From Burkholderiales bacterium (lineage in GTDB: Bacteria; Pseudomonadota; Gammaproteobacteria; Burkholderiales; Burkholderiaceae_C), in contig JANXTP010000212.1 of assembly GCA_025352345.1 (NCBI GenBank), forward strand, positions 1 to 25,725: a DNA stretch of 25,725 bases, given 5' to 3'. The position numbers and the translations under genes are program-made. Under the pieces are notes generated by a model, which did no database searches, was not told where the DNA came from, and saw only the letters and a list, made by a program, of their open reading frames with translations. The stretch's first letter is position 1; each line of letters begins with the position of its first letter. Of the stretch, positions 8,906 to 16,581 are shown one piece after another.

Positions 8906-10713
8906 GACGCAGCGCTCTCGGCCTCAAGGGCCGCACGTCGGGCCTGGCCGACGAAGCGACCACGGGACTCGCTGGGCTCCTCGGCGCTGCGGCGCTCGAT
9001 GAATTCCTTGCGGGCCGTGCTGCGGGACAGCTTGCCCGACGAGGTTCGCGGCAGGGTGTGTGGCGGCACGAGTTCGATCAGGCAATGGATGCCGAACTCC
9101 ACGTGGATGGCTTGCTGCACCCGCTCGGCCAGGCTGGCCAGTTTCCGCGAGTCGGCTTCCCGGCACTGCACGACCAGCACCGCGGTTTCGCTGCCGTCGT
9201 CATCGGTGATCGAGAACGCTGAGGCGTCGGTCGGGCGCACTTCCGGCTGCTGTTCAGCCAGATGTTCCAGATCCTGCGGCCAGATGTTGCGGCCCTTGAT
9301 GATCATCAAATCCTTGGCGCGACCGGTGATGTACAGCGAGCCGTTCGCCTGGTAGCCGATGTCGCCGGTGTCCAGCCAGCCATCGGCCGACAGCACCTCG
9401 CGCGACGCCTCCGGATTGCCGAAGTAGCCTGACATCAAACTCGGGCCACGCAGGTGGATGCGGCCGCAGCGGCGCTCCGGCAGAGGCCGGCCACGCTCAT
9501 CGCGAATCTCCATCTCGTACCCGGGCAGCGGTTGACCGCAGTTGATGAAGGCCTTGCCTTTCGCTGAAGTTCCGTCGGCCGCAGCCGGAATGGCTTCGCC
9601 GTGATGCGCCAACCGATCGATGTCGACCACATCGCTGCCGGCGCCGGTTTCGAGCGGCGCGAAGCTGACCGCCAGCGAGCATTCCGCCATCCCGTAGCAG
9701 GGCAGGAAGGCCGATTCATTGAACCCCGCCGACGCCAGCACCGTGGCGAACTCGTGCAGGGTTTCAGGGTGGATCATTTCAGCGCCGACGCCCGCCACGC
9801 GCCAAGCCGACAGGTCCAGCGCTTCGGTGTCTGTCGGCCGCAGGCGCCGTGCGCACAGCGTGTAGCCGAAGGGTGGGCTGAACGAGACCGTGCACCGGTT
9901 TATCGACATCAGCTTGAGCCAAAGTCGCGGACGCATCGCGAAATCGCGTGTCGGCAGGTAGTCGACCGAGCGCTGCGTGGCAACGCAGCCCAGCACGATG
10001 CCGACCAGACCCATGTCGTGGTAATACGGCAGCCAGGAGCAGAAACGATCTTCCGGCGTCAGCTGGAAGCCGTGATTGAAGATCACGTTCAGGTTGGCCA
10101 TCACGGCCGACTGCGTGATCATCGTGCCACGCGGGAAGCGGGTGCTGCCCGAGGTGTATTGCAGATACGCCAGTTCGCTGGGCTCGGGTGGCCGCGGCGT
10201 GGTGTCCAGGGCGGGCAGCTCGGAGAAGTCCTGTGCGGTGCCGACCAGCGTCAGCGCCAGGCCTTCACTGGCCTCGCGCAGGAAGCCGACGAACTCCGGC
10301 GGCGCAAAAGCGGCCACGGCCTGACAGTCACGCACCAGCTGGCGCAAATGGCGGGTGTAGGCTTCACGCCCACCGAGGTGAACCGCAGCGGGCAGCGGCA
10401 CAGGCACCAGCCCGGCGTACTGGCAGGCGTAAAACATCACCGCGAAGTCCGGATGTGTGTGGGCGACGAGCGCCAGCCGCTGACCGCGGCCCAGAGGTGC
10501 CAGGCGCCGCGCCATGTCGAGCGCAAGCGCGCGCAGTTCGCGGTAGGGCAGTGTGGCAATCAGTGCGCCACGGCCGTCGTAGTAATTGAAGCCGGAGTCT
10601 CCGCCAGCAGCGTAATCAAGCGCTGCAGCCAGGGTCGGGAAGTCCGCGCTGCGCAGTGCGATGCCGCTCGCGGTTGGGGTCACGCTGGCGTGGGAAGGTG
10701 CCGCAGAAATCAC
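8902..10713 (-). CDS. Fatty acyl-AMP ligase / acyl-ACP synthetase
   Basis: This adenylate-forming enzyme has about 603 residues from the GTG at 10713. Motifs: YTSGSTRFPRG (about 186-196), the P-loop in the TSGSTRxP form typical of FAAL/FadD32-like enzymes; SWLPYYHDMGLVG; YGMAECSL; WLDTGDIGY; and PRTSSGKLSR near the C-terminus with the catalytic lysine. It would adenylate a fatty acid and load it on the adjacent carrier protein for SPT. That matches the acyl-ACP synthetase required for ceramide synthesis in Caulobacter. The frame is open to a TTG at 10827, but GTG 10713 has an AGAGG 8-9 bases upstream and removes an unlikely N-terminal extension. First gene of the ligase-ACP-spt operon; a putative operator lies upstream. 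Confidence 0.88.
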   Translation of the reverse strand: MISAAPSHASVTPTASGIALRSADFPTLAAALDYAAGGDSGFNYYDGRGALIATLPYRELRALALDMARRLAPLGRGQRLALVAHTHPDFAVMFYACQYAGLVPVPLPAAVHLGGREAYTRHLRQLVRDCQAVAAFAPPEFVGFLREASEGLALTLVGTAQDFSELPALDTTPRPPEPSELAYLQYTSGSTRFPRGTMITQSAVMANLNVIFNHGFQLTPEDRFCSWLPYYHDMGLVGIVLGCVATQRSVDYLPTRDFAMRPRLWLKLMSINRCTVSFSPPFGYTLCARRLRPTDTEALDLSAWRVAGVGAEMIHPETLHEFATVLASAGFNESAFLPCYGMAECSLAVSFAPLETGAGSDVVDIDRLAHHGEAIPAAADGTSAKGKAFINCGQPLPGYEMEIRDERGRPLPERRCGRIHLRGPSLMSGYFGNPEASREVLSADGWLDTGDIGYQANGSLYITGRAKDLMIIKGRNIWPQDLEHLAEQQPEVRPTDASAFSITDDDGSETAVLVVQCREADSRKLASLAERVQQAIHVEFGIHCLIELVPPHTLPRTSSGKLSRSTARKEFIERRSAEEPSESRGRFVGQARRAALEAESAAS

Positions 10714-10830
10714 CGCAAGCACCTCTGACGGCCATCCTGGCCTCGCAAGTAATCTTTCAACCCTCACCCTTTCGTACTGCAAGCCATCAGCCAGTGGAAA
10801 TGTAATTTGACCGCGTCCGCGATGCAATCA

Positions 10831-10889
10831 AACTGTCATGGTCGGCACAACATGTTGCGGAAACCGCCAACCTAGGCCACATGACAGTT
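10831..10889. promoter_or_regulatory. Inverted repeat and palindrome upstream of the ligase-ACP-spt operon
   Basis: A perfect 10-bp inverted repeat, AACTGTCATG at 10831-10840 and CATGACAGTT at 10880-10889, encloses a separate 10-bp palindrome CAACATGTTG at 10848-10857. It lies about 120-175 bases upstream of the preferred ligase start, in the 213-bp gap after the previous minus-strand gene. This is the most AT-rich stretch of the neighbourhood. The arrangement resembles operator half-sites for a dimeric regulator. The 39-base loop and lack of a T-run argue against a simple terminator. No regulator gene is seen in the window, so the cognate protein is unknown. Confidence 0.4.
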
Positions 10890-10926
10890 GACTCAATGCT
10901 TCTATTTTGACCGATTGCCGTCGTTT

Positions 10927-12882
10927 TCACGCGGCGGTGGTGTCCAGAAACTCCGCGAGTTGTTCAAGCGTGGGGTAATCGAACAGGTCGGTGACCTGGA
11001 CGCGCTGTGGAAACTCGCGCTCGATGGCTTCGTGGATGCGCGCCAATGTCAACGAATTGAGGTCTATTTCCAGCAAATTGGTTTGCGGCGTCAGTGGTCG
11101 GTCGATAATGAAACCCGCGCAGATTTGCTGCAGGCGTTGCGCCGTCGGGGTTCCGGTGCGTGTCTCGGCAACATTTCTTTGCGCCAGGAGGCGTTCAATT
11201 TCGGCTCGCGCCGCATCGAATTCACCCAGCTCGAATGCTTCGGCCAGCGCGTAACGCTGCAATTTTCCGCTGCTGGTCTTCGGGATTTGCCGCACGGGCA
11301 CCACATGTGCCACTTCCAGACCGGTCTGCTGCAGGATCTTGCGCCGCAGTTCGATCACCTTGGGCAGGAAGTCGGCGATATCTCCCCGGTGAACGACGAA
11401 AAAGGCCAGCTCCTCGGTGTTGGCCACCGGGCCGCGCACACCGGCGGCGGCCACGCGGTTGGCTTCGATGTCAGCCACCTCGCCCGCAATGCGCTCCAGA
11501 TCGTGCGGGTAGTGGTTCTGCCCGTTGATGATGACCAGATCTTTGGCCCGACCAGCGATGACCAGCTGTCCGTCCCAGATGAAGCCCAGATCGCCGGTGG
11601 AGAGCCAGCCATCGGCACCGATCAGCTCTGCGCTGCGAACCGGGTCTTGGTAATAACCTGTGGTGACATTGTCGCCTCGCATCAACACCAGCCCTAGCAC
11701 ACGGTCGCCAAGAGTCGTGCCGTGCTCGTCGACGATGCGCAGACCGATGCCCGGCAGCGGCGGCCCCACTTTGAGGAGTTCGGTCACCCGACCGCCTTGG
11801 AGTGCCTCCTGCCGCACCGTTTCACCGATGCGCAGACGCGTGGGGTCGACCACCACGGTTTCCATCGGGAGGCCACGGGGCGCGAAGGCCACAGCGAGGG
11901 TCGCTTCGGCGAGGCCGTAAACGGCAAACATGCTGTTCGCCTTAAGGCCGTGCGGCGCCATGGTCCGCATGAAGCGGCGGCAGACCTCGGCCGAGATCGG
12001 CTCTGCACCATTGAAGATCAACCGGATCGACGACAGGTCGAGGCCCTCTGGTGGCCGGTGTGCGTACTGCCTGAGGTAGTGCTGGAAGCCGAAGTTCGGG
12101 GAGCACAGAACGGTGCAGCGCCGCTGGCTGGCCAAGTCCAGCCACAGCAAGGGCCGTCGCGCGAACAGCTCGGTGCGCATGATCGCGTGGCTGACGCCCG
12201 CTGCGAGCAGCGTCAGGTGAAAACCGATCAGGCCCATATCGTGCGATAGCGGCATCCAGCTGATCACCGAATCGCGATCGGTGTAGCCCGCTCCCTCGAT
12301 GATCGATGCAATGTTTGTCGTGAGATTGCGGTGCGTCAGCATCACGCCCTTGGGATCGCCAGTCGAGCCCGACGAGTACTGGATGAACGCAAGGTCCGAC
12401 GCAGCGGGCTGTACTGGCACGCCGGGCTCGCCGGTGATATCGAGGCTGCCCACGATCAAGGTGCGCGAGTGCAGACGCTCGCCCTCTGCCGCCAGACGGT
12501 GCGTGGTCACAAAGGTGTCGAAGCGCGCCAGGGTTGGCGAGTCGATGCACACCAGGCTGCCCTCAAGTTGGGCGAACACGCGCAGCAGCTTGCGCCAGTG
12601 TTCATCGGCTGCGCCCGGTGCCAGCGGCACCGCCACGATGCCGCCGAGCATGCAAGCCCAAAATGTTTCCACGAAGCGTTCGTTGTCGGCGATGAAAAGG
12701 ATCAACGTGTCGCCGGGCTTCATGCCACGGCGTTGGAGCGCACCCAGGGCACCCGTGGCGCGCTGGCGCAGCCGGCGAAAGCTCATCGTGCGCTGTTCGT
12801 TTTCGCCTTCGATGAAGGTGATCTGTCGATCCCCGCGCACGTTGGCCGGAAGGATCGCATTGAGTGTTTCGAAGGACGGCAT
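10927..12882 (-). CDS. Acyl-adenylating ligase fused to a C-terminal carrier domain
   Basis: This 651-residue two-domain protein starts with an adenylate-forming ligase (about 1-560). Motifs include YSSGSTGDPKG (169-179), SWMPLSHDMGLIG, YGLAEATL, WLSTGDLGF and PKTSSGKLQR. A phosphopantetheine carrier domain follows (about 575-648) with the attachment serine at about S610 in EIDLNSLTLA. It would activate a carboxylic acid, probably a fatty acid given the FAAL-like sequence, and hold it as a thioester on itself. The P450 gene ends 12 bp upstream and a phosphopantetheinyl transferase lies beyond, so a P450 acting on carrier-bound acyl is a reasonable inference. No condensation, ketosynthase or reductase domain is present, so it is not a full NRPS/PKS. 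ATG 12882 was chosen although no clear Shine-Dalgarno site is visible. Confidence 0.87.
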   Translation of the reverse strand: MPSFETLNAILPANVRGDRQITFIEGENEQRTMSFRRLRQRATGALGALQRRGMKPGDTLILFIADNERFVETFWACMLGGIVAVPLAPGAADEHWRKLLRVFAQLEGSLVCIDSPTLARFDTFVTTHRLAAEGERLHSRTLIVGSLDITGEPGVPVQPAASDLAFIQYSSGSTGDPKGVMLTHRNLTTNIASIIEGAGYTDRDSVISWMPLSHDMGLIGFHLTLLAAGVSHAIMRTELFARRPLLWLDLASQRRCTVLCSPNFGFQHYLRQYAHRPPEGLDLSSIRLIFNGAEPISAEVCRRFMRTMAPHGLKANSMFAVYGLAEATLAVAFAPRGLPMETVVVDPTRLRIGETVRQEALQGGRVTELLKVGPPLPGIGLRIVDEHGTTLGDRVLGLVLMRGDNVTTGYYQDPVRSAELIGADGWLSTGDLGFIWDGQLVIAGRAKDLVIINGQNHYPHDLERIAGEVADIEANRVAAAGVRGPVANTEELAFFVVHRGDIADFLPKVIELRRKILQQTGLEVAHVVPVRQIPKTSSGKLQRYALAEAFELGEFDAARAEIERLLAQRNVAETRTGTPTAQRLQQICAGFIIDRPLTPQTNLLEIDLNSLTLARIHEAIEREFPQRVQVTDLFDYPTLEQLAEFLDTTAA

Positions 12883-12894
12883 GGAGGTCGGTTT

Positions 12895-14199
12895 TCAGCG
12901 CGCCGCAAGACGCATATGGAGGTCATGACGCGAACGCAGGTTGACCTGGAATTCTGCCGCGGGTGGAACGGTGCCGTCGTAGTGCAAGCGGAAGCGATCG
13001 GCCACCATGCTGAGGTGCATCGTCATCTCGGCCATCGCAAACGTGGCGCCGATGCAATACCGCGGCCCGGCGGAAAACGGCAGGTAGGCAAAGCGATGGC
13101 GGGCATCGACCGCAGCGGGCTCGAAGCGCAGCGGATCGAAGGCCTCGGGCCGATCCCAGTGTGCGGTCTGTCGGTGCAGCAGATAGGGGCAAATGAACAC
13201 ATCGGTGCCTGCCGGCACGTGGAAGCCGCCCAGCACGTCATCACCCAAGGCGCGACGCGTGAACAGCCAGCCAGGGGGGTACAGGCGCAAGGCCTCTTGC
13301 AGCACCTGCTCGACATAGGGATGGGTGGCGGAGGACTCCTCCTCGGCCATCGACGCTTGCACCGGAGCGGCAATCGCTGCCTGCAGCCGGGCCTCGACCT
13401 CGGGGTTCTGCGACAGCAGGTACCAGGTCCAGTTGAGCGCGCTGGCGGTCGTCTCGTGGCCGGCCACGATCAGCGTCATCAGCTCGTCGAGCAGCGCGCG
13501 ATCGGGCATCGCTTCGCCGCTGTCGCGGTCGCGCACCTCCATCAGCGTCGACAGCAGGTCCATCTCAATGCGTTGTTCCTTGCGGCGGGCGGCGATCATG
13601 TCCAGCACATGACGTGTCATGGCCCGAAATTTCGCGGCAAACGGCAGGTCGCGCCGCGTCTCGCTGGTCAGCAGCTCGAAGGGGTTGCCGCCCTGGGCGT
13701 CGATCAGGCGATCGAGGTCGGTGCCGAACAAGGCGCGCAGCACGATGGTCAGCGCAAGTTCGCTCAGATCGCGCGTCAGGTTGACCGGCTCGCCGCGCGC
13801 GGCGTGGCTGCTCCAGCGTTCGATCAGCTCGACGTTGGCGCAGTGCATCAGCGCGGAGAAGCTGCGGATCACCTGGCTGTGGAAGGCCGGCTGCACCAAA
13901 CGGCGTTGCCGCGACCACAACTCGCCCTCGCTGGCCATCAACCCGTTGCCCAGCAGCACGCGCACGCGTTCGATGCCGATGCCCTTGATGTAGTTGCTGC
14001 GGTGGGTCTGCAACACGCGACGGATGTCATCGGCGTTCAGGATCACCAGGCTGTCGTTGCTGCGGCTTTGCGAGGCCAGCCGAAAGGTGTCGCCATAGCG
14101 CTGCGACAGGTCCAGCAACAGGCTTGCGCTTTCGTCGTTGGCGTCAAGGTCGTGGCGCTGTGGTGGGCCGGGGGCCAGCACTTCCTGAACCATAATCAT
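12895..14199 (-). CDS. Cytochrome P450
   Basis: This 434-residue soluble-type P450 carries all diagnostic elements: I-helix AGHETT (246-251), K-helix EALR (302-305), and heme-binding loop FSAGPRYCIG (375-384) with the thiolate ligand C382. The early GLMASEGELWSRQRRLVQPAFH segment resembles the CYP102/CYP4-like fatty-acid hydroxylase group. There is no N-terminal membrane anchor. Redox partners are not encoded nearby and must come from elsewhere. Substrate is unknown; proximity to an acyl ligase-carrier protein suggests hydroxylation of an acyl chain, perhaps one destined for the sphingolipid. ATG 14199 was chosen; an ATG two codons later is also possible. A longer open frame upstream would overlap the divergent PPTase and is rejected. 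Confidence 0.92.
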   Translation of the reverse strand: MIMVQEVLAPGPPQRHDLDANDESASLLLDLSQRYGDTFRLASQSRSNDSLVILNADDIRRVLQTHRSNYIKGIGIERVRVLLGNGLMASEGELWSRQRRLVQPAFHSQVIRSFSALMHCANVELIERWSSHAARGEPVNLTRDLSELALTIVLRALFGTDLDRLIDAQGGNPFELLTSETRRDLPFAAKFRAMTRHVLDMIAARRKEQRIEMDLLSTLMEVRDRDSGEAMPDRALLDELMTLIVAGHETTASALNWTWYLLSQNPEVEARLQAAIAAPVQASMAEEESSATHPYVEQVLQEALRLYPPGWLFTRRALGDDVLGGFHVPAGTDVFICPYLLHRQTAHWDRPEAFDPLRFEPAAVDARHRFAYLPFSAGPRYCIGATFAMAEMTMHLSMVADRFRLHYDGTVPPAAEFQVNLRSRHDLHMRLAAR

Positions 14200-14250
14200 T
14201 TTCTGTTTCGAGCCGCAAATTGTGTCATGCGCACGACGTGCGTCCCTGCC
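14200..14250. promoter_or_regulatory. Short divergent region between P450 and PPTase
   Basis: Only about 50 bases separate the divergent starts of the P450 (minus) and the phosphopantetheinyl transferase (plus). The stretch 14190-14220 is AT-richer than its surroundings (AATCATTTTCTG, GCAAATTGTGTC). It must carry two outward promoters, or the promoters lie inside the opposite gene. No clear Shine-Dalgarno site is seen for either gene. This is a weak positional assignment. Confidence 0.25.
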
Positions 14251-14931
14251 ATGACTGTGTCGGTGCTGATCACCTCCGAGTTCGCGTTGTCGCCCCCGCT
14301 CGAAGCGCAGTGGCTGACGGGTCTGCCGCCGGCGCGAAGCACGCAAATCAGCGCGTGGCCCGATGTTCAGGCGCGCCATCGCTCACTGATCGGCAGTCGC
14401 TTGCTGGCTCACGGGCTGCATCGGCGGGGTTTTTCGGGCGACGTGCTGGCCACGCTGCGTTACCCCCCGCAATCCCGACCGACGCTGGCGTTGCCGGTCG
14501 ATTTCAGCCTGTCGCATTGCGAAGGGCGCATCGTCTGCGCGCTGTCGACGCAGGGCGCGGTCGGCATCGATGTCGAAGCGCTCGGGGGCCTGATCGCCGA
14601 CGACTTCCGGCTGTACCTCAGCGCCACCGAGCGACTCTGGGCCAGCCGCAGTTCGCGACGCTTCTATTCAGTGTGGACCCGCAAGGAAGCGGTGGCCAAG
14701 GCGGCCAGCGAGCGGGGTCTGCGCGACGTGGCACGCGTCGACACCACACGCGGTGATCAACTCGCCACCTTTGACGGGCGCGTGTGGCACACCGCCAACG
14801 TACCCGTGGGCCGGCACCATGTGGCCCATCTTGCGCTGGCTGAGGCGCCGTGCGAGCTGAATTTTCATCGCCTGGCAAGAGCGGTGCTGGAACGCGACAC
14901 CTGGGCCGTGCAGGCCGATGCGGCGCATTGA
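14251..14931 (+). CDS. 4'-phosphopantetheinyl transferase, Sfp type
   Basis: This 226-residue protein shows the three Sfp/AcpT-superfamily motifs in order: FSLSHCEGRIVCAL (85-98), GIDVEA (105-110) with Mg-binding D107 and E109, and FYSVWTRKEAVAKA (138-151) with K145/E146. It transfers the 4'-phosphopantetheine of CoA to a carrier-protein serine. Two candidate substrates are close by: the free ACP (S53) and the carrier domain fused to the second ligase (about S610). Both carry non-housekeeping motifs, which would explain a dedicated transferase. ATG 14251 gives an N-terminus that begins with the first strand (MTVSVL). An in-frame ATG at 14227 is an alternative. Confidence 0.9.
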   Translation: MTVSVLITSEFALSPPLEAQWLTGLPPARSTQISAWPDVQARHRSLIGSRLLAHGLHRRGFSGDVLATLRYPPQSRPTLALPVDFSLSHCEGRIVCALSTQGAVGIDVEALGGLIADDFRLYLSATERLWASRSSRRFYSVWTRKEAVAKAASERGLRDVARVDTTRGDQLATFDGRVWHTANVPVGRHHVAHLALAEAPCELNFHRLARAVLERDTWAVQADAAH

Positions 14932-14979
14932 CGGTGCGTTAAGCTCCCGTGATCAGTACGATTTTGTGAAATTCGCAAC

Positions 14980-15753
14980 GTGACCAGATCCCATCGCGCG
15001 ATCATTCTGAGTGCCGGACAAGGCAGTCGCCTGTTGCCACTGACTCAGCAACTGCCCAAGTGCCTGATCGATCTGGCCGGCCGCAGCATGCTGGAGTGGC
15101 AGTTGCGCGCGCTGGACCAGATGGGTGTCGCCGAGGCCGTGATCGTGACCGGCTTCCACCCCGAATTGGTCGAGGCCGAACTGAAGCGGGTGGTGCTGAC
15201 GCAGCTGCACGTGCGCACGCTCTACAACCCGTTCTACAAGCTGGCCGACAACCTCGCGAGCTGCTGGATGGTGCGTGCCGAGTTGAGCGGCCCGTGTCTG
15301 ATCTTGAACGGCGACACGCTGTTCGAGCCGGCGATCGCAGGCCGGCTGTTGGCCGCCCCGAGCGCGCCGATCACCGTCACCATCGACCGCAAGGCAGATT
15401 ACGACACCGATGACATGAAGGTCGAGACCGACGGCGATCGCCTGCGCGCGATCGGCAAGGCGCTCACCGCTGACCGTGTCAATGGCGAATCGATCGGTTT
15501 CCTGCGCTTTGATGCCGAGGGTGCCGCGCTGTTCGTCGCTGAACTCGAACGCACCATGCGCACTCCCGAGGGTCCGGGCCTGTGGTATCTGTCGGCGATC
15601 CATCGCCTGGCCAATGCCGGTGCTGATGTGCGCGTGGCCTCGATCGAAGGACTGCAGTGGGGGGAGCTCGACTTCCCCGCCGACCTGGTTCAGGTGCGGG
15701 CCCTGGCCGCGACCTGGAATGTCGAGAACCAGGTTGCCTCGGCCACCGCCTGA
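14980..15753 (+). CDS. LicC-like nucleotidyltransferase
   Basis: This 257-residue NTP-transferase has the nucleotide-binding loop ILSAGQGSRLLPLT followed by PKCL (9-29), the strand VIVTGFHPELV, and the metal-binding ILNGDTLFEP (108-117, D112). The segment LYNPFYKLADNLASCW (81-96) is characteristic of LicC-type cytidylyltransferases, which make CDP-choline and related CDP-alcohols. So it probably activates a phospho-alcohol head group; the actual substrate (choline, inositol, glycerol or other phosphate) is not readable from sequence. Start is GTG 14980 with no clear Shine-Dalgarno, 48 bp after the PPTase. It converges on the MobA-like gene at 15805. Confidence 0.82.
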   Translation: MTRSHRAIILSAGQGSRLLPLTQQLPKCLIDLAGRSMLEWQLRALDQMGVAEAVIVTGFHPELVEAELKRVVLTQLHVRTLYNPFYKLADNLASCWMVRAELSGPCLILNGDTLFEPAIAGRLLAAPSAPITVTIDRKADYDTDDMKVETDGDRLRAIGKALTADRVNGESIGFLRFDAEGAALFVAELERTMRTPEGPGLWYLSAIHRLANAGADVRVASIEGLQWGELDFPADLVQVRALAATWNVENQVASATA

Positions 15754-15772
15754 CCATCACATCGTGATCGTT

Positions 15773-15801
15773 GCGACCTCGGTCACATCGGCCAGGGTCG
15801 C
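15773..15801. terminator. Hairpin between convergent genes
   Basis: The stem GCGACC (15773-15778) pairs with GGTCGC (15796-15801) across a 17-base loop, in the 51-bp gap between two converging genes. A smaller ATCAC/GTGAT hairpin lies just before it (about 15756-15768). Position fits a bidirectional terminator, but there is no T-run on either side, so this is weak. Confidence 0.3.
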
Positions 15802-15804
15802 GAC

Positions 15805-16581
15805 TCAACGGTCTGCCAGTTCGCGCACCAAATCCAGGTCTGCAGGCTTGTCCACATCGATGGCGGCTTGTCCATTGCGCAGCGTCACGATCGCCAACCG
15901 CGCACCACCCGCCAGGGCGCCCAGTCGCGCGGTGGCGGCCGACAGCGTCAGCTGGCCCAGGCGGTAGCGCAGCGCGAACAGCCAGCCCAGGCGCTGCATC
16001 ATCCGCAGCGGTTCCTTGCGATGGCGCTCCAGTTCGCGCCACAGCTCAATCACCCCCGCGGCCGCCGGCCGTGACATCAGGAACAGGTTGCAGCCCGAGA
16101 AATCACCGTCGGCAAAGCGCAGCCAGGTGCGACGTGTGTGCGGCGCGGCCGCCTCCACGGCGGCGCGCCTGGCCAGTGCGGCGGTGACGTCGGCGTCGGC
16201 AGGGCAGGCGGCCAGGAATTCCGTCAGCCAGGCCGTTCGCAGCAAGGCGTGGTCGGCGGTCGTCACCAGCAGCGGGACGCCCAGGTCGGCGAGGGCCATG
16301 GCCACGGTAGCGCTGGGGCCCGAGGCGGTGCCCATCGTCGACAGCGGTTTGCCGAGCACCGCGGGCTGCAGCCCCGGCAGGTCGTTCAGCAACTCCGGCC
16401 GCTCGATCGCGACGACGATCCGTGTGACCTGCGGCAGCGCGGCGATGGCTGTCACCACCCGTTCGATCATCGTGCGGCCACCGACCTCGATCAGCGCCTT
16501 GTGGCTGACGCCGGCGTAGGCCGCCAGCGGATCGCCGCCACTGCGGGTGCCGGCCAACACCAACGCGGTCAGCGGTGTCAC
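15805..16581 (-). CDS. MobA-like NTP transferase
   Basis: This 258-residue protein has the N-terminal loop LVLAGTRSGGDPLA followed by GVSHKAL (8-30, K28), a MobA-like NTP-transferase signature. TTADHALL (about 107-114, D110) supplies a metal-binding aspartate. The middle part (FADGDFSGCNLFLMS) resembles the product-site region, and the C-terminus carries AAIDVDKPADLDLV, common in MobA/IspD-type enzymes. It is not molybdenum cofactor MobA by context: no mo-cofactor genes are near. The GTG start at 16581 overlaps the stop of the N-acyltransferase as GTGA, so the two are translationally coupled and likely work in one pathway, probably lipid head-group activation (inference). Confidence 0.8.
   Translation of the reverse strand: MTPLTALVLAGTRSGGDPLAAYAGVSHKALIEVGGRTMIERVVTAIAALPQVTRIVVAIERPELLNDLPGLQPAVLGKPLSTMGTASGPSATVAMALADLGVPLLVTTADHALLRTAWLTEFLAACPADADVTAALARRAAVEAAAPHTRRTWLRFADGDFSGCNLFLMSRPAAAGVIELWRELERHRKEPLRMMQRLGWLFALRYRLGQLTLSAATARLGALAGGARLAIVTLRNGQAAIDVDKPADLDLVRELADR

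Noticed and set aside
10927..12882. Start of a nonribosomal peptide or polyketide cluster
   Set aside because: Only a ligase and one carrier domain; no condensation, ketosynthase or thioesterase domains in the window.
12331..14226. Plus-strand frame extending the PPTase far upstream
   Set aside because: It is antisense to the second ligase and the P450 and has no domain signature; only the part from about 14251 encodes the transferase.
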